From contig CP154954.1 of the NCBI GenBank assembly GCA_039621445.1, forward strand, positions 52,223,526-52,287,525: 64,000 bases of DNA. The letters are read 5' to 3'. Shown piece after piece: positions 9,786 to 20,964 of the stretch (the stretch's first letter is position 1; each line of letters starts with the position of its first letter). This stretch comes from Euglena gracilis. Taxonomy: Eukaryota; Euglenida; Euglenophyceae; Euglenales. The position numbers were made by a program, and so were the translations under genes. The notes below the pieces were generated by a model. That model was not told the DNA's origin. It saw only the letters and a list, made by a program, of their open reading frames with translations, and ran no database searches.

Positions 9786-9989
9786 AGCGTCCACGCCACG
9801 GCACCCCCCCACCGGGGAGGCGCTGCTGTGTTGCCCCCCCCCCCCCCGAGGGACAAAGTGCGTCACTGGCCACTGGATTGGGAATGTGCTGAGCCGACTG
9901 GAGTGGGGCACGCGGGCAAAGCCTACCAGTGCGGCGGTCAGAAAGAGGCGGGGTGGGGGGGGGGCGCCGTGGGCGGGGGGCGCGGCGCT

Positions 9990-10120
9990 GGCCCACTCGT
10001 AGGACGGCAGGGGCAGCCGCTGCGGCGCGGCGCCGCTGCCGAAGTGCGGCGACACGCACCAGCCGGCGTCGTAGGGGACCTTGTCGCCCACCGTGGGCTC
10101 GAAGTGCTGCCTGGGCCGGC
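9990..10120 (-). CDS. exon, second half of a small aromatic-rich domain
   Basis: The frame reads HFEPTVGDKVPYDAGWCVSP, then HFGSGAAPQRLPLPSYEWA. Following the exon at 10,430 (VYNGQPVFVG...GRYIYCPG), it gives the pattern YNG.P.(F/Y)...G.Y.Y.....W..S..FGSG. I have seen this pattern only as an unnamed repeat in protist proteins. Confidence 0.5.
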
Positions 10121-10429
10121 GCGCTTGCTGTGCACAGCAGCCCCAGGGGAAACTGCTGCGCTGCAGCGGGGGGGGGGAGGCCAATTCACTTGGCCAGAGT
10201 TCACACTTGCGGCATTTTTTTTTTTTCAAATGCGTTGACACCATCTTCGAAATTGATCGCACGCCTGCTTGCCACCAAAAATCACATACCCAGTTGTCAC
10301 TTCACAGTCCAGCTAGCTTTGGGTATCCTGAGAACCTCCGAAGTGGGCAAAACCAGGAACACCAAATCTTTTTCTTTTGGGAGGGGATGACACTTTGTGC
10401 GGGGTGGGTGGGCAGAATGGCCAGCCCAG

Positions 10430-10615
10430 GGCAGTAGATGTAGCGACCGGTGGTTTGCCCCACAAACACTGGCTGCCCGTTGTAGACAAGGAGAGGGTGA
10501 TGGACGTAGAGGTCGTTGCTCTCCCGGGCGAGGCCCCGGATGACGAAGCTGTCCACCCCTGCGTCCTGCACCCCAACCAGCAGCGGGTCGGACTCACCGC
10601 CCCACACACAGATCA
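10430..10615 (-). CDS. exon, first half of a small aromatic-rich domain
   Basis: The frame reads VDSFVIRGLARESNDLYVHH, then PLLVYNGQPVFVGQTTGRYI and YCPG. Strong GC3 and a clear beta-strand pattern. It lies upstream of the ART exons in the same gene direction. Domain name unknown to me. Confidence 0.55.
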
Positions 10616-10769
10616 CCCATAGGTAGCCCAGAGGTCACACAGAAATCACACACCAGGTCACACAGGTGACACAGGTCACATTTTCCCAGGGCATACCGGC
10701 ACAGCAAACAGGGCATTTGCATTTGCCGGTCCACCGATAATCAGCTGCCGGATGGGAGGGGAAGCGGGG

Positions 10770-10925
10770 GTGGGGGGGCGATGGCTGAGGTTGGACGTCG
10801 CGTGGCGCAGCAGCCGCCGCAGGGTGGCGTCGCTGGTGCGGGCCGCGAGGTGTGTGGCGGTGGGCCCCTCGGGGCTGGGCAGCAGGTCGTGGTGCAGCCC
10901 GGGGGGCAGGCGGGGGCCCCACAAG
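10770..10925 (-). CDS. exon with an ankyrin-like repeat
   Basis: The frame reads LLPSPEGPTATHLAARTSDA and TLRRLLRHAT. G-x-TA-x-HLAA followed by a second helix LRRLLRH is the core of an ankyrin repeat (consensus G.TPLHLAA...LL). It is probably a protein-interaction region on the N-terminal side of the ART domain. Confidence 0.55.
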
Positions 10926-10974
10926 GATGACTGTGCTAGAGTCTTGAATGGTAGTTCAGACGCGGCACAACGCG

Positions 10975-11130
10975 CGAAATCAGCGTTGATTTGAGAGACA
11001 AGACGATATGGGAAAGGGGAATGGTTTGGTGAGTTCGGAGGGCGTCTGTCTGGGTGGGGCATGTCTGGATCAAGAAGTCGATGGCTTCGCTGGCACGGCT
11101 TTCCTCGCGGCGCAGCTGGTGGATACAAAA
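10975..11130 (-). CDS. exon with a helical, ankyrin-like region
   Basis: The frame reads LRREESRASEAIDFLIQTCP and TQTDALRTHQTIPLSHIVLS. The pattern helix - loop - T.PL..I is compatible with an ankyrin repeat adjoining the one at 10,770-10,925. Boundaries approximate. Confidence 0.45.
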
Positions 11131-11449
11131 GAGGCTGATTGTAGAAAACGACAGCCGACCATTCGGGAGGGACGGTGTTAGGCGTGCTATTAGGTCGACG
11201 CCTGGCCCTCATGCTACCGGTCCATTGTGTGGCGGTAGGAATCGGAGCAGGGGTGGCCAAGAGACGAGGTGGGGCAGAAAGTGGGAGTGAGGCAGTTGAG
11301 CACTGTGCCCGGTACCATCAGACACCTGAATTTTTGTGGACTATGCTCCATGTCTGACTGGTGGGTTTCCCAATGCTCGAACTGCGCATCGAAAGCCGCT
11401 GCCGCACCGCACTTTGGAATGGAGGGGCAGGGCAACCGCCTTGTTTCCC

Positions 11450-11580
11450 CGGCCCGGAGGGAAACTGGTGCGGACCCTTTGCTGCCACAGAGAGCCGTGG
11501 GCTTCGGCAGCAGCGGAAACGGCCTCGGCGAGGAGGAAGGCCGGCCCCAGGGAGATGAGGGTGGGGTGGGCTTGTGGGGA
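11450..11580 (-). CDS. possible exon, helical
   Basis: The frame reads ISLGPAFLLAEAVSAAAEAH and GSLWQQRVRTSF. GC-rich and in the common orientation, but without a family match and with uncertain ends. Confidence 0.3.
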
Positions 11581-11714
11581 CCCAAGCCATGCCCATACCT
11601 TGATGGAAATGTCCGGCTGCACTACTGAAGGGATCCCTTCGTCTTGCCCTGCTGGCTAGCGAGGGAGGCTCAGGCGTGAATGCGATATCACTGGGGTCAC
11701 CCCTCTGCAACACC

Positions 11715-11940
11715 TGACCTGGGGTGGTGTGCGTGTTCAATTGACACACGGGCGTTTTGGTCCTCCCATCCACCGCCACAATGGCATAAATAACGGCGCT
11801 GTCCCCACCCAAATCCGTTTTCTCAGGGGGGCGTCCCGTCTGATCCCTGGCCAGCTCCCCCCGCTGCTCCGGGAGGCACTGCAGGCGGCGGTACGTTGGG
11901 TCGGTCAGGGCCGCCTGGGCATGGGCCCGCCAGCACGCCT
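11715..11940 (-). CDS. exon, unknown domain, 5' part of the ART gene cluster
   Basis: One open minus-strand frame of about 75 codons contains AHAQAALTDPTYRRLQCLPE, then GGDSAVIYAIVAVDGRTKTP and VCQLNTHTTPG. Codon bias is strong. Its upstream edge lies next to a C-run and the TATG microsatellite at 11,995, so it probably opens right after that intron. Function not recognised. Confidence 0.5.
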
Positions 11941-11994
11941 CGTGCCGGCCGCCAGGGGCCGAGGGGAGGGCACCTTGGGGGGGGGGGGGGCAGA

Positions 11995-12290
11995 AGTATG
12001 TACGTATGTATGTATGTATGTATGTATGTACGTATGTATGTATGTATGTATGTATGTACGTATGTATGTATGTATGTATGTGTGTGTATGTATGTATGTA
12101 TGTATGTATGTATGTATGTATGTATGTATGTATGTATGTATGTATGTATGTATGTATGTATGTATGTATGTATGTATGTATGTATGTATGTATGTATGTA
12201 TGTATGTATGTATGTATGTATGTATGTATGTATGTATGTCTGTCTGTATGTATCTATGTGTGTGTATGTGTGTATGTGTGTATGTTCTTC
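11995..12290 (+). repeat. (TATG)n microsatellite
   Basis: Near-perfect tetranucleotide array of about 295 bp with scattered variants (TACG, TGTG, TCTG near the right end). It is the reverse complement of the array at 12,494-12,768. Confidence 0.95.
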
Positions 12291-12493
12291 AGGATTGTCA
12301 CTCTCACAGTGGCCACAGTGACCCTGGCACAGCCGAGTCATGTCCGCTGCTGCTGGTCTGGCGGGCTGCGTACGCTGGGGGAGGCGTGTTGGGGGACGGA
12401 ACAGCGCTTTCTCCCACGGTTTTCGCCTTTTCCCCTGTGCCGGGACAATAAGTCAACGGTCACACCAGCCAACCCGACCCCAGCCCATTCCCC

Positions 12494-12768
12494 CACATAC
12501 ATGCATACATACATACATACATACATACATACATACATACATACATACATACATACATACATACATACATACATACATACATACATACATACATACATAC
12601 ATACATACATACATACATACATACATACATACGTACGTACATACATACATACATACACACCTACATACATACATACACACATACACACATACATACATAC
12701 ATACATGCATACATACATACATACATACATACATACATACATACATACATACATACATACATACATAC
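12494..12768 (+). repeat. (CATA)n microsatellite, inverted relative to 11,995
   Basis: Near-perfect tetranucleotide array of about 275 bp. With the TATG array 200 bp away it makes a long imperfect inverted repeat at the two ends of a presumed intron. Confidence 0.95.
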
Positions 12769-12784
12769 GCCGCCGGCCTTTGGA

Positions 12785-12950
12785 ACCCCGCCGCGCGTCG
12801 CCGACCACCGCCCGGCCGCACCGCACGCACGCCGCGTGGCGGCGGTGGGCCTTTGCGATGCCATGGCAGCTCGAGCCAGGGGTGGCCGGCAGGTACACCC
12901 CGATGAACCGCCGCCTGCTGGGCCGCCTCGGCACGGGAAACTTGCCAACC
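12785..12950 (-). CDS. possible exon, unknown
   Basis: GC-rich block with open frames on the minus strand (for example FIGVYLPATPGSSCHGIAKA). Two other frames are also open, so the coding frame is not certain. It abuts the CATA array. Confidence 0.3.
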
Positions 12951-13014
12951 TGATGTCTGGTGGTTTGCAGGCTGCAACTGCCACACCATGCGGATGAGAA
13001 CCACCGATTCTGTA

Positions 13015-13138
13015 TAAAAATATGAAATAAATACAATAAATAAATGAATAAATAAATAAATAAATATGTAAACAACCACAAACAGACAAATAAATAAATA
13101 AATAAATGAATAAACAAACAAATAAATAAATAAATAAC

Positions 13139-13190
<52 letters not shown>

Positions 13191-13345
13191 AAATAAATAA
13201 TAAATAAAAAAAAAGAATAAAAATAATAATAAATAAATTACAATAATAAAAATAAATGTAAATGTTAAATAAATCATGAAATGAAATGATGAATTTCTCA
13301 ATAATAATTGACAATAATTGAATACATGATAGAATTCACAAATAA
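13015..13345 (+). repeat. (AAAT)n-rich AT tract
   Basis: AAAT repeats with AACA and ATAA variants over about 330 bp; no coding signal inside. Confidence 0.9.
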
Positions 13346-13374
13346 TTGAAAAACTAGTCATGCCTCCCCCCCAC

Positions 13375-13560
13375 CCTGAGGCTGCCCGGGCCACCGGGAC
13401 ACCTGCCGCTCGCAAATCGGGCACTGGTAAGCCACGCCATCCCAGCAGCAGTACACGAGGAGGAGCAGTGAGGCCACGGCGCCAACTGCCGCCATCGCGA
13501 CACCGCCTGCCATGAGGTCCATCCTGCAGGCAGCGCCTTGCGCGACGTTGATGGGCGGCC
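13375..13560 (-). CDS. exon with a transmembrane helix and a Cys-rich tail
   Basis: The frame reads DLMAGGVAMAAVGAVASLLL and LVYCCWDGVAYQCPICERQV. The first part is a clear membrane-spanning segment of about 20 apolar residues. It is followed by a C-x-x-C pair and a basic tail, which suggests a cytosolic end. The frame then enters a glycine-rich stretch near 13,375. It could be the end of a membrane protein whose other exons lie at 14.5-15.0 kb. No family recognised. Confidence 0.55.
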
Positions 13561-13929
13561 ACGTTGACCCCACACAATGGTGGCCCAACTTTGGCGTCTC
13601 TCTTGGTTTTCTCCAAAAAAAATATTTTTTTAAAAAATTATAAACATTTTTTCGAACACATTCTTTCGAAGACATTCATACGGCGTAGCAATGTGCACAC
13701 ACTGTACATATCCACGTGCACAAGAAACAAGAATAAACGGAAAAGACTGGGCATTGGTGACGGCGGAGGACTGTTTCGGGCAGGGGAGAGAGAGGTTCAA
13801 TTATGGGCTCAGAATGAGAGCCAGGTGCAATGCTCTGGAGGCGGGATACCACTTCCGTGGTGAGCGAGGGCGGGTGATCCCTGGCACACAACAACACGTG
13901 GATGGAGGGGAGGTTGACACTGCTGCAGC

Positions 13930-14408
13930 CAGGGGATTTCTTAAGGACCCCCCGGGGGGGGGCAGCCTCCGGCTGGCAAAATGGCTGCTGGCTGGAAATG
14001 AGCTACTGGCTGGACCCCCCGGGGGGGATATGGGGGGGAGGGGGGGTCCAGGGCTGGAGCGGGCTGGGCTGGGCTGGGTCGATGAAAACCAAAATTTTCT
14101 AACACATTTTTGCTGTATTCGACATTTTGAAGGATGGATCTGGATCAAGGCTGGGGGTCTGTAATGGAGGAAGCTGTAATGAGGGAAAAAATGCAGGGAT
14201 AGGTGAGCTGGGCAGCCCAGTTGGCTGGCCAGCCTGCGGCCGGCTGGCCCGGCCTCCGGCCGGGCTGGACCCAACTTTATTTCACTCGACCCTCTGGGGG
14301 GGGGGCTCCCAGCCCGAATTTGAGCTGCGGCTGGATTTGAGCTGCTGGCTGGCTGGACCCCCCCCCCCCCCGGGGGATGGGGTGCCCTCCGGCTTAAGAA
14401 AACCCCTG
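13930..14408. mobile_element. hAT-like MITE (element M3)
   Basis: TIRs CAGGGGATTTCTTAAG at 13,930-13,945 and CTTAAGAAAACCCCTG at 14,393-14,408 are complementary except for one base. Perfect 8-bp direct repeats GCTGCAGC flank them (13,922-13,929 and 14,409-14,416). The inside is low-complexity CTGGCTGG and C/G-run sequence with no transposase. Confidence 0.75.
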
Positions 14409-14509
14409 GCTGCAGCCAAAGAACCGGAGGGCACTTAGGCAAACGAGGAACCCGTGCGGAAAAAAAAAGTTCCCTTTTCAACATGAAGCCAAAACATAAA
14501 ATGCACCGC

Positions 14510-14640
14510 CCCAACGCAGCCAGGGGGCCCGGTCATCACGGCAGCGCTCCACGCGACGCCCACTCCGGTGCAGCCCGCGCACCCCAGCCACGCCAGCCGT
14601 ACTGCCGGAAGGCCCAGCTTGGGATTTGACCTCCACGGCA
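14510..14640 (-). CDS. hydrophobic exon of a membrane protein
   Basis: The frame reads LPAVRLAWLGCAGCTGVGVA and AVMTGPPGCVGAVHFMFWLH, apolar and cysteine/glycine-rich, compatible with one or two membrane helices. Same strand as the TM exons at 13.4 and 14.9 kb. Confidence 0.4.
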
Positions 14641-14864
14641 GCAGGGGTGTGGCTGCCGGCACAGGGGATGGAGGCCACGGCTAGGATGGTCTTGCGGGTC
14701 TGGTGGGTGGGAAGAATGAATAAAAAAAGGTGGGTGAAAAATGAAACAGTAAAAGACTTGAAAAAAAATGATGTTGAAGAACAACACCACCAAAGTTTTT
14801 GGGCTGCTGGCATGGAGAAAATAGAGATACTCCGACACATAACAAAGCTGGCACGCCCCTGGTC

Positions 14865-15010
14865 GCCGCCTGCGTCCGCGCCCACCAGTCCCACAGCGAC
14901 CACCCGAAAGCCCCCGCGAGCAGGATCACGGCGGCCGCCACAGCGCACACGGTGCCGATGAGTTCCGACGTCGCCTCAGTGGCATGGAGAGCACCCCGAA
15001 GTTTTACGCG
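14865..15010 (-). CDS. exon with a transmembrane helix
   Basis: The frame reads ALHATEATSELIGTVCAVAA and AVILLAGAFGWSLWDWWART. A polar lead, a 20-residue apolar helix and a tryptophan-rich interface are typical of a single membrane span. It probably belongs to the same protein as 13,375-13,560. Confidence 0.55.
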
Positions 15011-15019
15011 TTGACGTGC

Positions 15020-15740
15020 GAAGTAGTGCAACATTCAGTACTGACGTCACACCACCTCCCCTGCTGACAGAGGATTTCTGGAATGTGCCCGGATTTCTAT
15101 CATTCATTGTTTTCAAGTGTGCACAATTTGCTGGTTAAAAATGTTTTTTGGTCGGTCACAATCCATTGGAAAATGATGGAAAATGAGAACAAATGTCGTC
15201 AAAGGAAGGAAGTGGTTGTGATTCAATCTGCTGATTTCACTGCAAAACCAGTACCTTGGCTGATCGTAAACGAGCGCCAGGGAAGAACCACAAAAAAACA
15301 AAACAATTGTCATCCACCTCAACCACCCCAATACCTACAATGTACTCCAACCACTCCAGTACCTGCATCCACCTCCTCCATTTAGTACCTTCATTCTATC
15401 CACCCCCAGTACCTGTGCACACTCTACAAGTTAAAAGCAACAGGAGATCCTGGAGGGTCGGGGAGGGGGGCGCAAGAACCTCTTTGTCTGGGGGGTATAC
15501 CATGGGCAGCAAATTTTGGGGCGAAATGGTCCCAAACCTGGGCTGTCCCTTCCCAGAGTGTAGGGTTGGATACCCCCCAAAAAATTAAACAACCGGGGGT
15601 GGCTCTCTCGACCAATCCCCCTCAAACGTAACAGCCGGTTGTTTTCATTTGGGTTTCCGAAAATCGGCTCCAGGGGTTGCGTATAACTGCAATGTGCGCA
15701 TTTCTGCCGTTTTTAGGCCGTTTTAATGAACCTATAAGGC
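15020..15740. other. non-coding stretch, no feature recognised
   Basis: AT-richer sequence with no frame showing exon-like codon bias, plus a short run of CCACCTCAACCACC-type repeats at 15,310-15,420. Probably intron. Confidence 0.5.
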
Positions 15741-15749
15741 GTAGGCCAG

Positions 15750-15935
15750 GATCCGGTGCGGGGTCTCCCTGGGGAGAGCGCCCCATGGTTGGCGACGGTG
15801 GAAACGTCCACCACGGCGCGCTCCAGGCGGTGGTTGGCGCGGTCCCAGGGGGCCGCCGGCTCGAACTGCAGCTGGACCAGCACTCGGTCCACCGCCGCCA
15901 CCGTGTACCCGTCAGGCTTCTTGTTAAGATTTTTG
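15750..15935 (-). CDS. exon, unknown extracellular-like domain
   Basis: The frame reads DGYTVAAVDRVLVQLQFEPA and ANHRLERAVVDVSTVANHGA with high GC3 and a beta-strand pattern. It lies upstream of the TM exons in gene direction. No family match. Confidence 0.5.
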
Positions 15936-15939
15936 GGGG

Positions 15940-17440
15940 GTCGCCCCTCCAATACCCGCCTGATTCATGACTGGCTGGGTTTTGGCTTCGGAGGGTCGAA
16001 AACAAGCTGCCTTTGCGACAAAGGTCGCGGGGTTGGGACACACTCCCTTGGCTTGGCTTGGCTTGGCTTGTCTTGGCTTAGCTTGGGGGACACGGAGGAG
16101 GGGGGTCGGCCCTGGCGGGGGGGGGGGGGCTCCCACCCCCCTGCACCTCCCCGCCCCACAACAACAAAATTCCCTTGTGTGTGCAAAAGAACAGCAGCAT
16201 TTGCCGGCGGGTGTGATTTTGACCCAGGGCGCCTTTGGCGCCCTAGGTCGTCTGGCGGGGGGGGGGGGGCTTGAATTTTAAAAAAAACCCAGGGGGGTCC
16301 CGAGGAATCCCAACCGTGGTCGTCAAAAAAAACCTGGGAGAGACCTCAAAAAACCCCCTGGGCGACCAGCCGTTGACTGACCCTGACCCTGTCCCAAACC
16401 CTAACCCAAACCTGATCCGGACCCAAACCGTGACACTGAGAATGACCATTTTCAAGGGAAATTGGTTGGGTCCCAAACCGATCCCCCCGCCAGGGGGTGT
16501 TTACCCCGTTGCACAAGTCACCTGCCCCCCCCAAGGATTTTTCAGCCAGATATTTTTCTCACCCCCCCCCCGAGAATCCTTTAACTTTTCAGAAATTCCC
16601 CCCCCCCCCCCCCCCGCACTCTTGTTGTCCACCAAACCCACCTCCCAGGACCCCGAGAGGGACAATAAGGGCGTGCAAAGGGAAAAGTGGAAATCGACCA
16701 GGGCCCAGGGACAATAAGGGGGGAGGGACGATAGGGGGGGAGGGGGTAACACCCCCTTGAGAACCAAACTCAACCCCCTCCTTTTTTGGGTCCGATATTT
16801 GGGCAGTTTTTGATGAAAATTTTGATGAAAATTTGGGATTGGGCCAAAATTGGCGGATTGACATGCTTCGCACAACGATTTTGGGCAGTTTTTTGGGCAA
16901 TTTTTGTCAAAAGTGCTGCTCATGATTTGATGCCCTGATAATCAAAACACGCTGTTCAAAATTATCAGGCATTATTTCGACCCCCCCCCCCCAAATGACA
17001 AACTGTGAACAGCTTGTTCAGGAGGGAAACAGTGCCCAAATAACCCCTTGATAATTGTGAACAGAAACCGTTTCCATGACCCCCCACTTCAGCATCCGGA
17101 ATTCTGCTTGGGAAATGGCACCAGGGGGGCAGGCGCTTGTCCCAACCTTAAGAAACAGCCTGGGACCAGTAAGTCGGCCCAACTGAGGTGGCCCACGAGT
17201 AGTTCCGTCTCCGGGCGCCGCCTCCCAGCAGCCGAGCAAATGAATTGCGCCACTGGCGCAGGTTGGCTTTAAAATCAGAAAACCTCCCGGCAGCTCTGAT
17301 GTGCGTCCTCCACCAGAGAGGGGTCTCAGGGTTGGATATCTTCTTGGGTCACTGTTTGAAGGTTTGACTTTGTGGCATGTCTGCTCGGTCGCCGGGGGCT
17401 GTGCGTTTGGGACCCCCAAAAGCCCCATTTTCCTGTGTCC
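15940..17440. other. non-coding, homopolymer-rich stretch
   Basis: Many C- and G-runs of 8-16 bases, a (CTTGG)n patch at 16,049-16,090, and a degenerate CCCTAACCC-like patch at 16,380-16,420. No exon-like frame found. Probably intron or intergenic. Confidence 0.5.
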
Positions 17441-17574
17441 CAACCACTAGCTTAAAGTGACGTCGCTGCCGCTATGAGATCCTCTCCATGTGATCCTCTC
17501 CATCCCTGGGATCGCCACAACTCCATGTGCCATTTCTGTAATTTCGGCACGAGGCAGCTGGGGGCACCATGGAA

Positions 17575-17805
17575 CTTGGTTTGACAGTGAGCTGAACCAC
17601 CCCCTGCACTGGGGTGCAAGGGTGTAGACCCATCCACGGGAACCACACCAACCACACAACACCAGAGTTACTCACCCGGGGAAGCAACAAAACAGTACTG
17701 GTGTAAGGGATCCCTGGCCACTCACCACACCGCAAACTGGACCAGAATCGAAGTTAGCGCCGGCCGTAAACAGTCAAGAATCCTTAGTGCAACTAAGGGG
17801 GGGGG
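17575..17805 (+). repeat. dispersed repeat family R, copy 1
   Basis: Contains GGGTGTAGACCCATC, GAGTTACTCACC, GGTGTAAGGGATCCCTGG, GTAAACAGTCAAGAATCC and a palindrome-like end CTTAGTGCAACTAAG. The same blocks occur inverted at 18,955-19,258 and 36,790-36,950. Confidence 0.7.
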
Positions 17806-18444
17806 ACACGGCCACGGAGTGTGCCAAATGAATAAGGTTTTCTGACCTGGCTTACCATCCGTTTTTTTTTTTTGGTGGCCCTGTTTGGCTTTTTTTTGTG
17901 CAAAAAGTGTGTTTCCCACGCCAGGTCCCGCAGGAAAGCGCCATTGTTTTTGGCACACTGATTCTACAAAAATAGCGACAAGTGATGGCTCGCCCACTTG
18001 CCCACTCACCCGCACACAAGTGCGCAAATAAACACATATTTACGGCTGCCTCTCTTCAGGTCAACAGGAGTGCTGACCTGAAGGCCAGCTTTTTTGGAGA
18101 CGACCGATGATGCAGGCGCAGGGGAGTTTGCCGCTGCGGCGTGGAACCACATAGCAGTACTTCAGAAAAAACCTGATCCGAAAACTCCATTTTATTCATC
18201 TCAGTGAAGGCACTGAAATTGACTGTTGGAGGCATTGGAGGTGACGGCATTGAAACTTATATAGATTGGCTCTACCGTCAGACCGCCCAAACCAACCCCG
18301 GACAGGGCATGGAGCGCGGGTACCAGTATGTAAGGAACTGCTGGACCCAGCAGCACACTACCCACCCGCCACCCGCCCTCAGGCCGAGATTTGGTGACCC
18401 GGGTTTACCAAAGCCGCGGGACCATGAGGTCACATTGGAATTTT

Positions 18445-18505
18445 CAAGTCATGGCGTTGTGCCCGCACCATGCATCCCCCATACAAAAAAGAGTGGGAAG
18501 AGGGG
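18445..18505 (+). repeat. repeat family R, partial copy
   Basis: Carries the CATGGCGTTGTGCCC and CATGCATCCCCCATAC blocks. They recur in inverted orientation at 19,195-19,258. Confidence 0.6.
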
Positions 18506-18954
18506 GTCCCTCTCTGCTGGCTTCCCCTTTGGGGTTGGGTTGCTGGGGGGTGCGCTCCTACTGGGCCGGCGAGCCCGAAGGCCCCCCTGCCATATCCCCC
18601 GGGCGGTCGCACGAAGCGCCATGCCCCCCTACAGAGGCATCCGAGTCGCGTTTTCTGTTGCTGGTCTCCGTGGGGGGGTTCCCTCTGTCTTCCCCTCGCT
18701 CCTCCATTTTCCCTTCTGGCCACACGGGTGGGCAGGGTTGTTCAAGGCCACCAGGGGTACCCAGGTGGGCTAGTCAAGACCCTCTGGGGCACCCGGACAC
18801 CAAAGCGACAGCTATTCTGGGCCTTGGGGACCCTCGCTTTGGCGACGTTCACACCACTACCACACACCACCTAAAATCATCACAAATGGTGTGTGGCCAC
18901 CACTTCCGGCTGCCATGTGAGTACGTGGCCCCACGGCATATGCGTGGGAGGTCC

Positions 18955-19258
18955 CCCTTAGTTGCACTAAGGATTCTTGACTGTTTACGGCCGGAGCTAA
19001 CTTCGCTTCTGGCCCAGTTTGAAGTGTGGTGAGTGGCCAGGGATCCCTTACACCAGTGCTCTTTTGTCGCTCCGCCTGGCCAGGTGAGTAACTCTGGTGT
19101 AATTCCAGCGCTGTGGGGACATACACTCACCTTGTGTGGCTGGTGTGGTTCCCGTAGATGGGTCTACACCCTTGCGCCCCAGTGATGCTCTTGCCTCCTG
19201 CCCTCTTCCCACTTTTTTTTGTATGGGGGATGCATGGCGCAGGCACAACGCCATGACC
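18955..19258 (-). repeat. repeat family R, inverted copy 2
   Basis: Holds, in reverse order and orientation, the blocks of copy 1, plus GGTGTAATTCCAGCGCTG and the CATCCCCCATAC block. With copy 1 it brackets about 1.15 kb of non-coding sequence. Confidence 0.7.
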
Positions 19259-19274
19259 GTGCCCCCCCCCCCCC

Positions 19275-19400
19275 GGCGGATCAAGCCCGGCGGAGGCGGC
19301 GCCCAAGCAGCGACAGGCGGTGCAGTCGGGGCAGCCGCCGGTGCGGGCGGGGCAGCCCTTCGGCCCCACTGTTGGGGCGCTGGGGGGGACCACGGCAAAG
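19275..19400 (-). CDS. cysteine-rich exon
   Basis: The frame reads GPKGCPARTGGCPDCTACRC and LGAASAGL: five cysteines in about 20 residues, as in small extracellular disulfide modules. It lies between the propeller exons and the TM exons, a sensible place for a stalk. Only one short exon, so tentative. Confidence 0.4.
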
Positions 19401-19774
19401 AGGCCCGCCCGAAGGACGGAAGGCACCGGAGGCCCAAATCTGTGGGGCAGACTCGCCGGCTGTGCCCGAGGGAGGGTGGGGAGGGAGAGGTTTGGGTCGG
19501 GGTCGGGGTGACCGCGGGAGGCCAGGGAGGGGGTGGCTTGGAACTGATCCGGACACAATCGGACCCCTGACAGTTTGCATGGCTGCCCGGCTTCACAACG
19601 AAGGCGAGGGAGTGGGTCTTTTGGAAATTTTCAAAATCGCTGGGACACACAGACAGACATTACATGCTCAAACATGTGTGCGAACGCCCTTGGGTCTCCG
19701 CCCTCCTCCATCCATCCTTCAGGGACGCTGAAAGCGATCGTTGATCGAGAAAAAAATGCACAGTTGCATATATA

Positions 19775-20415
19775 TGCATGTGTTTGAATATGTGTGTGCA
19801 TGTATGTGTGAGTACGTCTTTATGTGTGTATATATGCATGTGTATGTGAGTATGTATGTGTGTCTGTATGTGTGTATGTATGTATGTATGTATGTGTGTA
19901 TGTATGTATGCGTGTGTGTATGTATGTATGTATGTATGTATGTATGTATGTATGTATGTATGTATGTATGTATGTATGTATGTATGTATGTATGTATGTA
20001 TGTATGTATGTATGTATGTATGTATGTATGTATGTATGTATGTATGTATGTATGTATGTATGTATGTATGTATGTATGTATGTATGTATGTATGTATGTA
20101 TGTATGTATGTATGTATGTATGTATGTATGTATGTATGTATGTATGTATGTATTTATGTATGTATGTATGTATGTATGTATGTATGTATGTCTGATGTAT
20201 GTATGTATGTATGTATGTATGCATGCATGCATGCATGCATGCATGCTTGCATGCATGCATGTATGTATGTATGTATGTATGTATGTATGTATGTATGTAT
20301 GTATGTATGTATGTATGTATGTATGTATGTATGTATGTATGTATGTATGCATGTATGTACGTATGTATGTATGTTATGTACGTGTGTATGTGTGCATGTA
20401 TGGATGTATGTATGC
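19775..20415 (+). repeat. (TATG)n microsatellite, about 640 bp
   Basis: Long tetranucleotide array with GTGTGTA variants at the left end and a GCATGCAT patch at 20,218-20,262. Third large TATG/CATA array of the window; no complementary partner nearby. Confidence 0.95.
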
Positions 20416-20759
20416 CTGAACGCGGTTCCCCCAAAATGGCGTAGAAAGGGTACGGGGGAAAAATGACGGGAAAAGAAATGATGGAAAAAATGGGTGGTTT
20501 ACCATCATTATTGTTTTCCGCCATTTTTGTCTGGACTGTAAGAGCTCCCAGAACAATAAATTGAAGGTTTGGAAATCAGCAATACTTCAGTTTTGGTAGA
20601 CAACCTCACGTAACGTCCAATAACACACACACACAAAGCACATGTATGGTGCAGGTTAGACACCAGATCACGCATACACAAAACAATAGACACAGACACA
20701 CACAACGCACACTACGAAGATTCAGGCAAACCCAAATGAAGACCTTCTTCCTGAACCTT

Positions 20760-20910
20760 CTTCCAAAAAAAACTATCGTCGCAGCAGTGTCCAGTAATTT
20801 GCTGCTGAGCTGTCCTTGGAGCTCCTGGAACCGGATCTGGAAATACCGCAGCTGCGACCAGCGACTGCCAGGGCCTATGTCACCTGCAAGGAAGGCATTG
20901 GCCTTCTGGG
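20760..20910 (-). CDS. possible exon, unknown
   Basis: The frame reads FLAGDIGPGSRWSQLRYFQI and RFQELQGQLSSKLLDTAATI. It looks like ordinary protein, but codon bias is weaker than in the propeller exons and the ends are not defined. Confidence 0.3.
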
Positions 20911-20964
20911 TTTCGCAGCGTGGTTCATTCTGAGTTCCGGTTGTGCATGCATGCATTCAAAGGT

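Noticed and set aside
11995-12768. Long frames of repeated CMYV or IHTY
   Set aside because: Translations of TATG/CATA microsatellites; the same holds for 19,775-20,415.
16380-16420. CCCTGACCCTGTCCC and CCCTAACCC-like words, possible telomeric repeat
   Set aside because: Only a handful of degenerate units inside ordinary intron-like sequence; not an array.
18204-18773. 189-codon plus-strand frame between inverted copies of repeat R
   Set aside because: No codon bias or family match, and repeat sequence makes up part of it.
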